Shown here one piece after another: positions 41,201-50,200 of a DNA stretch of 64,000 bases; position 1 is the first letter of the stretch; each line of letters opens with the position of its first letter. A program made the position numbers and the translations under genes. The DNA is from Pelecanus crispus (taxonomy: Eukaryota > Chordata > Aves > Pelecaniformes > Pelecanidae): the NCBI RefSeq assembly GCF_030463565.1, contig NC_134643.1, forward strand, positions 41,206,221 to 41,270,220. The letters are read 5' to 3'. The notes under the pieces are model-generated. The model searched no databases. It was not told the origin of the DNA and saw only the letters and a list, made by a program, of their open reading frames with translations.

Positions 41201-44200
41201 TTTGGTGTTTTTTTGGGGTTTTTTTGTTTTGTTTTGTTTTTAATTTAAATAGTAATTATCAGGCCCTTGACAAGAAGGAAGCAGGGATTTGGTAGGGTGT
41301 ACCATACTCAAGTTTCATTTACAAAACTTGCTATAATAGCATGCTATCATGGATAATTAAAAGCAGGCTGTAGCTATCTGCCAAAAGTACATTTTGTTCA
41401 GTCCTTTTTTTCACGTCTTTAACTGTTAATTAGAAAACTCATTCCTCAGTACATTGGTCATTGTAGTAGAGTTGGAAGGTTCATCATTTTCTCTTTATTA
41501 AAAAAAAAATGGAGCCATTAGTTTAATATATGTTAGCAAAATTTATATGAAAGAAAAATATTAAATCATAATAAACTTATGTTCATGTTGTGCTGGGATT
41601 CAATTTACTTGTCATCACTGAAATTTAGAAGATGACTAAAATCTTTACTGGGTAGTTTAAAAAAAAATAATATCTACCAGTATAAGCTTTTCCTCACCTT
41701 TTAAATCAGAGGCTAATAAATCAGAACCCACCAGGCTTGTGGCAGCTGTTCCTATGCAAATTGAAACCCTGTGTAAAATTGGATCCCTAAAAAGGGTTGG
41801 GATCCCTGGCACCTAAGTTAAGGGAATGGTAGATTAAAAAGGAAATCTTGGCCTTGTTAGATTCCTGTGGCAGTTTAAATGCAATCTTACTTCACGTATT
41901 AGAAAGAAAATGAATAAATGTAACTATGTTAGGAAAGTGGGCTGGAAATTTCCTCTTCTCCTTCCTTCTCACCCCATGTAGTAGTTTTGGTTGTGTGATA
42001 TGGGTTTTAGGTTTGCGAGCTTGGTTGTGGGGATTGTTTGTTTGGTTTGATTTTTATTTTTAATTTTGATAAATTTGTGCTTTTATTTTTCTTCAGAAAT
42101 CTTTATCCCAAATTTGCATCACCCTGGGCATCATCACCTTGTCGACCTCAAGACATAGGTAAGAGAGAAATAACTATTTAATTCAATATTAATATTTGCA
42201 AATTATATTCATTTACGTGTCTTAATAGTTGCATCAATTCCGATTCTTTTTTAGACTTCCATGTTCCATCTGAATACTTAACTAACATTCACATTAGGGA
42301 TAAGGTGAGTACGTGTGTGTGTGCTTATTTTTTGTTAATTTATTACCGGTAATTTTCTGAATTTCCTTTCAGATAGGTAACGTTCAAAATCAGTGCTTTT
42401 TATGGATGTCCTCAATCTTTTTAGGAACAGTGATGCATTAAGCGGCTTATTGGACACATTATACACCCATTCCAGCTTAAAAAAAGAAAGGGAAGACAAA
42501 ATTGAGAGTGGGCATGGTTAGCTAAAGAACACATTATGTTTTTAAGAGTATGCCCTTCATGTAAAGCAGAATTTTGTTATAATCTGTATACTGTATTATG
42601 CAAATGCCATATTAAATTGAGATATTTCTTCTTGAGATAAGCTCAGAATTGAGGTTCAAGATATTCTCATGTTTATCTGTTGCTTTCCATATCTACATGA
42701 ATAGGGATTTTTTTTTTCTGAGATGTATTTTCTTTCAACTATTGTAGTTCTGTAAGAGGGATCACTGAGAAATATTGTAAGAAGTTGTAGTAATGTTACT
42801 TAATAAGTGTGAAGTGAGCAAATACATGTAAATTTTTTTTTAATTTAAAAGAAGTAAGTAGATGAGGATACACACAGGTGCAGGGAGAAAATTCTGTCTT
42901 CCTGATTCATTACTTCTGTTTATTTTTCTCTTGTATTTTTTAAGTTGGAAAGGTTAACTAAAAATGAAGAAAAATGATTGTTTTAATAATTATTACTCTC
43001 ATTATATTAGAGTATAATTTGCAACACACTTAGGATGGAAGCGCGTTCTGGATGTATCCTTGTGTTATTTAAGTGGGATAGTATGTCTTAAAACATTTAT
43101 CTATTGTGATTTTTTCATCCTCATTTTCTTCAATCTTTTGCAGCTGGCTTCAATAAAACTTGGCCGATATGGAGAAGATCTCCTGTTTTATCTCTATTAC
43201 ATGAATGGAGGAGATGTATTACAGCTATTAGCAGCAGTAGAGCTGTACGTTCAAACTGTTTGTCAGTCTTATATGATTTAATCTATTGCAGTAATGAAGT
43301 AGTAGATGTAAAAAGCATTTTTTAAATACCTCCTCCAACCTTGGTTCCATTTTGTACTTTTTTTTTTTTCATTCATATAGCAGAAATCAAAAGTTTTTCT
43401 CATAAATTTTGCATTATTATGAAGCACTGTGAAAAAGTGGCAAGTGCCAGTCATCATTAAACATATAAGTTATCTTCAGCAAAATGAAAAACGGTAAATA
43501 ATCATAAAAAGAATTTGTTGTTTGAACCTACCAGACTTCTTAAAGTTTCATGTGATTAGTTTGAGGTGTAATAATTGTATGGAAGAGGTATGAGATCACA
43601 GGTATAATGATGTCTTACAAATTTTGTTTTGGTTTTGAATGTATTGTATAGTTTTGATGGAAACCCTCAAAATTGTATTTTACAAAGTCAAATTCAGATA
43701 ACTAACAATAAAAATTATTTTTCCTTCCTATTAAAAATGAAAGATTTAACCGGGATTGGAGATACCACAAAGAAGAACGAGTATGGATCACCAGGGCACC
43801 CGGCATGGAGCCAACAATGAAAACCAATACGTACGAGAGGGGAACATATTACTTCTTTGACTGTCTTAACTGGAGGAAAGTAGCTAAGGTATCTCTTTTC
43901 CCTTGTGCAGATTTTTTAAGTCTGTCAACTGTGTATTTTTAAAAGGACGAAAGTAAAACCCAGCCTCCTCCCCAAAAATCTCTAACTTTTTAACCTCCTA
44001 TTGTTTTAAGTTCATTATCTTAATTTCTGATGTGTGAGGGAATAGAGATTGCCTAAAACACTGGCTTGTTTGTGGAAAAGGAGGAGATGTCTCCCTTTGC
44101 TGTGTTCTTTGGAAGGTACAAGGATGTAGAACGTGTGAGTTTTGTTTAGATCAAAAGCTTTTTTCAAGTACAGAATTACAGAACAGAAAGCATTATTTGG

Positions 44201-47200
44201 CACTTGAGAAATTGTGCTTGCGGACATTTTATTGTTTTTGCTTTAGAAAATTCAGTAGGGTGTTACCGCATCTCACTTTGGAATTAAAAATAGGTATGGA
44301 GGGGTGTTTTGTGGGGGTTGGCTTTTTTTGGTTTGGTTTGGTTTTTTTGTTTTGGCATTGGTGTTTTGGGTCTTTCTTTTTGTTTGTTGTCCGTCGTCCG
44401 TTCCATGTGTCATCCCCCCCCGCCCCGAGATATTGTCTCTCCTTGAGCGTACTGCAGGACTTTTGTGCCCTGTTGTTTGAACATCAGAGTACTCTGAAAT
44501 AAATCACTTCTTTTAGGGTGGAGGCATATTTTCATGGTGCATGTTTTCTGTATTCTAGGCCAAGAGACATTAAAAAAACTCTGAAAGCTACAGTCTTCTC
44601 CCTTCCCACTTCTGATAATTTGTTTGTTCCTTTCTGTACATGAATACTGTCAGAAATGTTCACCCTTTACTTGTTAGCTGAAGAAATTAATAGAATTCTG
44701 CTTCATTTTCTCCACCTGCCCCCAGAGATAATTAATTTTCGGTATCTTCCAACTTCTAAGACCATCCAACTTCCAATTCCAGCTTTTAAGACCATCTTGT
44801 AGAATGCCTTTTCCTTTCTGCATCCTGATTTCTGTGATTTCTCTTCTCCACTAAAGCAAAGATTTTTCTAATGCAGATATGTGCCAAAACACTATTTGAG
44901 AAATCAGGAGTGCTAACATTCATTAACCTGGCAAGAGGTGTGCTCTTTTGAAAATAGCCTGCCCTACAAGGTGATGCATTCAGCTTCAGCTGGAGCTGAA
45001 AAAAAGATAGGTTCACAACATACATACAACCATTACACCTACCTAGAGTCTGTTTGAGTTAAATAGTTTGTCAAGAATCTCATTCCCCACTTAAGTTTGA
45101 TTATATGAGATTTTATGGATGTGGCATGATTTTGCTTCAAGTTTTAACCGACATGTTGGATCCATCAGTGAAAGAGCAAACATAAAACTTCCATGTGAGA
45201 CCTTCTGTAGATGCAGTATCACACTGTTGCTTTTCTCTAAAAACACTTAACAGATCAGACCAGATTAATCTTGAAGCCTTGAACTCAACAGATGTGATTC
45301 CAGCATGTTGGAACTGTGTTTTGTGTTCCACATGCTTCCACGTGCTTAGGTATTTCATTTAATCGGAAATCTTTTCACCTGGAGCCTAACTTACGAATTG
45401 TCTGCTGAAAAGGCATTTCATTTCCGTGAGCAAGTTGCATCTATACACTTGGAGATTGCGAAGTGTTGCATTAGATAGTTACATATCTGTTGATGTGTTT
45501 GTAAACATCAGCTTTAAATTAAAGGGAATAGAGTTCAGTGTTCTCCCCTCTGTTAAGTGCATTACATTTCTTCCTAGCCAGTGTGTGTGTGTATATATAT
45601 ACACATATGTTTGTCATCATCTAGAGATTAACTAGATATGATGCTCTCTTTTTTTTCTCCCCCTCCCCCCAGTAAATTCACTTAGCCTGTGCAAGCTCCC
45701 CTCTGAAATTAATGTTTTAATTGCCCCAACTGATATGGGAGGCTCTTCAGTCCATTTGCATGCATGACTCGTTGCCTCTGCTGCCTTTCCTGTGACCATA
45801 AGAAAACCAAGATTTTGTAACTGAAGATTTTAATGGCAAGCCCTACTTGTATGGTTTTTCATATGTGCAAGGTAATGCCAGAACTTCTAAGCAAAACCAT
45901 CACTCCCCTCAAAAGAAAACCCAAACAAAAGGGAAGTTTTAATTTCTACTTGAATTATTTATTTGCTGCTTGGTATACTTTCTTAGGTTTCCCAAGACTC
46001 TGTTTAAAGCTATTTTATTGTTACGTAAGATCATCAGAGGGGAAGTAATTACCTTTTGAAAGGATATATTTCTTCTTTGGAGTCAACTGAACATGTTCCA
46101 TTTATTTATGAGCAATAAGAGCCTCATATAGGTTCATACATGGACGGATCAGACTTGAGTTTTTACCCTGTGTGGAAACACATCATTTCTTTTACTAGGA
46201 GGTAGTCATGCCCATTGTATAAGATTTAGTAACCTCTTCAGTGTCTCCTCTTTTTCTACCTGTAGTAAATGTGTGAAGCTGCTACTTGATGCTTAAGCAT
46301 TACTTTTGAAGACAGTATTTTCTCTGTTTGGAGTCCTGAGTGCTGTCCTGAAACATCCAGTGCTTGAATTGTTAATTAGCATACTACATCATTCCTCTTT
46401 TAAAGAGTAGAGCTGGCTTCTTCTGGTAGGCATTCCTGGAGATACTGTGTTGAGAGAGAGATATGATTCACTACTGTTCTCCGAATGATTTTGCCCAAGA
46501 TCTACACAGATTCTCTTCTCTTTACTTTGCGTACTGAAAATAGTTCCTCCAACATTAAGAAGCAATTGGTAGCTAGTAAGGAGAGGGATAGTGTTTTCTA
46601 AAGTTTTGCACCTGTTGCGGTAAGCTAACAAGGAACTTATACCACCCATCCCCGCTGTGTCCATAGGAAGAGATAATATATTTTCTTTTAGGCTTGTGTA
46701 TTTCTTAATGTAAAAATTGGAACTGGAATATTATTTTGAAATGTTTATTTAATTTTAGTTTGGTGCAAAATACAGCAGGCAAGTTGAGTATTGATCACAG
46801 GAAGCTAGAGAAGGATTTGCTATTTTGTTACATGGAAAAGGAATCACTTGCTAGAAATAATTCTGTAACGTTCCCATCTATGATCAATAAGAACTTAGAT
46901 GTATGTCAGGGGTGATCTTGGCATTGTATGGTAATGTTGTTACCTCTGGTATTAATTTCTGGAGTTGACATTAACAAGAATGGCAGTATTTGATAACTCT
47001 GTGTTGCTTTGAATACAAAGAAAAGTATGGCCAAGTAATTTTTTCTAACCGATGCAGAAGTATTAATTAATGTTTCAGGAAATCAGAAGTATAAGAAGCT
47101 GGAAAAAAAAGAAAGAATTCTGATAAATTGCAGTCTGTTACTATAGCTGCTACATTAATGCTGGGAATATCAGTTCCTTAGAAAGCCACAGTAGTAATTG

Positions 47201-50200
47201 CTGCTTAATGATTTAATTAGTCCTTTTTTGAAGCAGTCAGACAAGAATTATTTCTGGTAAATCACTATCTCTTGTATGTGCAAATTCAGTTGTTTTTCAG
47301 GGTGCTTTATAAACTTGTCTGTTGTTCTAGTGTATATGCTCAAATGTAGGGCAGCACATATTTTAATGGGTTGTGCTTTGCAGACATGGTGCATTATGCA
47401 TTATGAGCTTACATATTTGTTGTACCTATTTTAAATTATACTGCATTACCATAGATACAGTGGAATACAACTGTTTACTTTGGATAATATTACTAAATCT
47501 TAAGACTAAGTTTGGAAAAACATAAACCAGACATGGTTTAACAGATTTTTTGATAGTGTCCTAGACCGGTTTTGACAAAACCCAGTAAAGTAGACTGAAT
47601 AACTTCTTTCAAGAAAACATCAAATAATGTATTTATCTTTTCTATTAAGATGTAGGCTCTATTTTTATATTTCTAATAGATGATAGACCAAAGAAGGAAA
47701 TGTAGCAAAACAGCCGAGTAGTGAGACAATTTCTAAACTGTTAGGAGATGCGATCAAATCAATTCTATGTTGATATGTGGTAATAAATAGTGAAAAAATA
47801 TTAATGACAATAAACTTCAAATTCACCTTAAATGCAAAACAAAATGCAGGAAAATGCTGATTACAATATGACTGTATATATGGTTTTTCATCCTAGGGCA
47901 TGTGGAAAGTACAGTATGATTAAAGACACTTTGATTTTTTTACTGAGGATTTGGCTATGTAGTTTGCTGCTGTTGAGGAGACATGAGAGAGAGATGAGAG
48001 AGGAAGGGAAGTAGCTATGAGACCAAAAATGCCTTCTACAATTGCACATTTAATGAAATCCTGATTTAAATTGTCTGAAGTAAACTGTCTGGAATTTCTC
48101 CTTTGAAAAGTAAGGAGAATTAATCCCATTTAAGGAGCAAGATTATAAACCCCTTTTACTTTAATTCTGTAGTTATAAAACATGGAATTGTTTATGAGAG
48201 AGAAGGTTTAAATTTCCAAATGTTTACTTGCATGTAAGGGTTGCTGCCTATATTAAATTACTCCCTATCCTTTTAAGATCAATATTAATGAAATATTTTT
48301 ATAATAGCTAGAAAGTTAAATTTGTTCTTCTAATAGAGCTATGCCATAGCATTTTAATTCAGCCCCTAATTTAAATTTGGGTCTTTGCATCCATCTTTAA
48401 GCCAGTATAAATGCTGCTTTTTCAGTCCCATTTGGAATTTTTGAGCTAGCCTTGGGATTTCTACCATCTCCTTTGGTGGACTTACACAGTCCAGAATATT
48501 TTGTCCTCGGGACACTTCCTATGCGGCTGACGTTTTGTTTTGTCTATTAATGCTATGGATGACCTTAAGCAATTCTCTTCTATTTTTGGTCTTCTTACCT
48601 ATTATCGTTTGTACATGTGCAGGCTGATGTAACTTTACCATCAAAACAAGTTTTCAGGATGACATGAGAAGTGGTTGATTTCTTTGTGTAGAACAATTTA
48701 TTTAGTGTCATACATGTGCTATAAGTTTCCACATACATTTAGTATTCATTATTCTTGGTTAATAAAAGGTATTTAATTTTTATTAATTACTTCCATGTGG
48801 AAAACAAAACAATTTAACAGATGTTTGTCAATGGATAAATGGCATTTTTACATTTTATTTGTATCTGTTTATATTAAAAAAAATACCAGTGCTACTGTTC
48901 ACATCCTAAACCACAGTGGCCCCTGGAATCAAAAGCAAAACCATAAATTATACCTGTAATACAAGTATTTTTCTATATGTAATAAATAATTGACTTTTAG
49001 TTTTCAAAAATACTTGGTCAGTGAGTTCTTTTTTGTGGTATTGTCAGATATAACTTTAGGTATTCTTATACACTACTGGACATTGGACTTAAGCATTGCT
49101 GACACTGGGGTGCAAATCAAAGGCTGATTTAAGCCTGTTTATTTTAAAAATCGATGACAGTTTGAAGTATCAGCTTACATACTTCTAAAGAAACTTTGGT
49201 AGGGAATCATACTCCTTTTTCTAAATGAGGGGCGTCCAGTTTGTGGCACACAAAGGACTGCTCAAGCTACTGAGCATTTCTTTCAGACACACACCTTGCT
49301 CGCAGCTACTAATGCCAGTAGAGGGATGCAACCACCTTAAGTTTGGAAAGCCCTTTTTAGACTACTGGTACAGTCTTACCAGTTTAAGTAGCCATTTTCC
49401 ATGGGTAATTTTGAAGGCATTTCAGAGCATGTGGAGGTCCAGGTAACTGAAGCTTTTACTGTTGACCCTTCTCTTTGTTCACAATTTTGTTAAAGCAGCA
49501 ATTCCCCAACAGCTGACCATAGATTGGTAGTAATCTGGAGACCCTTCCATGATTATGTGCAAAATGGAAACTTTGAAAGCCATGAATGGGAGAGAGAGAG
49601 AGAAGTTTGAGTGGTATTTTTTCTTTTATAAAATTACTTCAGAATTACTGAAGATCCACCCAATCTAAACCAGCCTTTGACATCAAGATACCTGCATAGA
49701 CTTACACACCTTGACCCTGCTTCTGACAAAGGGAGGGAGGAGGCATCTCTTCAGTATCAGGACATGTGTACATATATATATGCACAAAAAGAGAACGTGC
49801 ACCAACTGACATGCAGTGTTAATTAGGAATGCCAAAAGCAATTGACTTTGTATATACAACCTAAAAAACCCAAACAAACAAAACAGACCCACCACCAAAA
49901 TTAAAAAAAAAAAACCAAACAACTAAAAAAACCCTAGGTTGGAGTAGAGGGCAGGGAACCAGAAATGAAGCAGATGTGCACCGCTTCAGTGCAGATGGCT
50001 GTAACCTCACCTAGGTTTTGCTAGGATTTTCCAGCTTTAGGGATAGTATTCTCTGGGGAATACAGGCTTACTGAATGCTTAGCATTTTCCCCTACTTTGT
50101 TTCCTTGGCATGCTGAACATTCTTTCTATGCTAGATGGACCTTGTTTTGCCTTAAAGAAGAGGTGTCTGAGAGTTAGATTTCCTAGATTTTTATTTCTAG

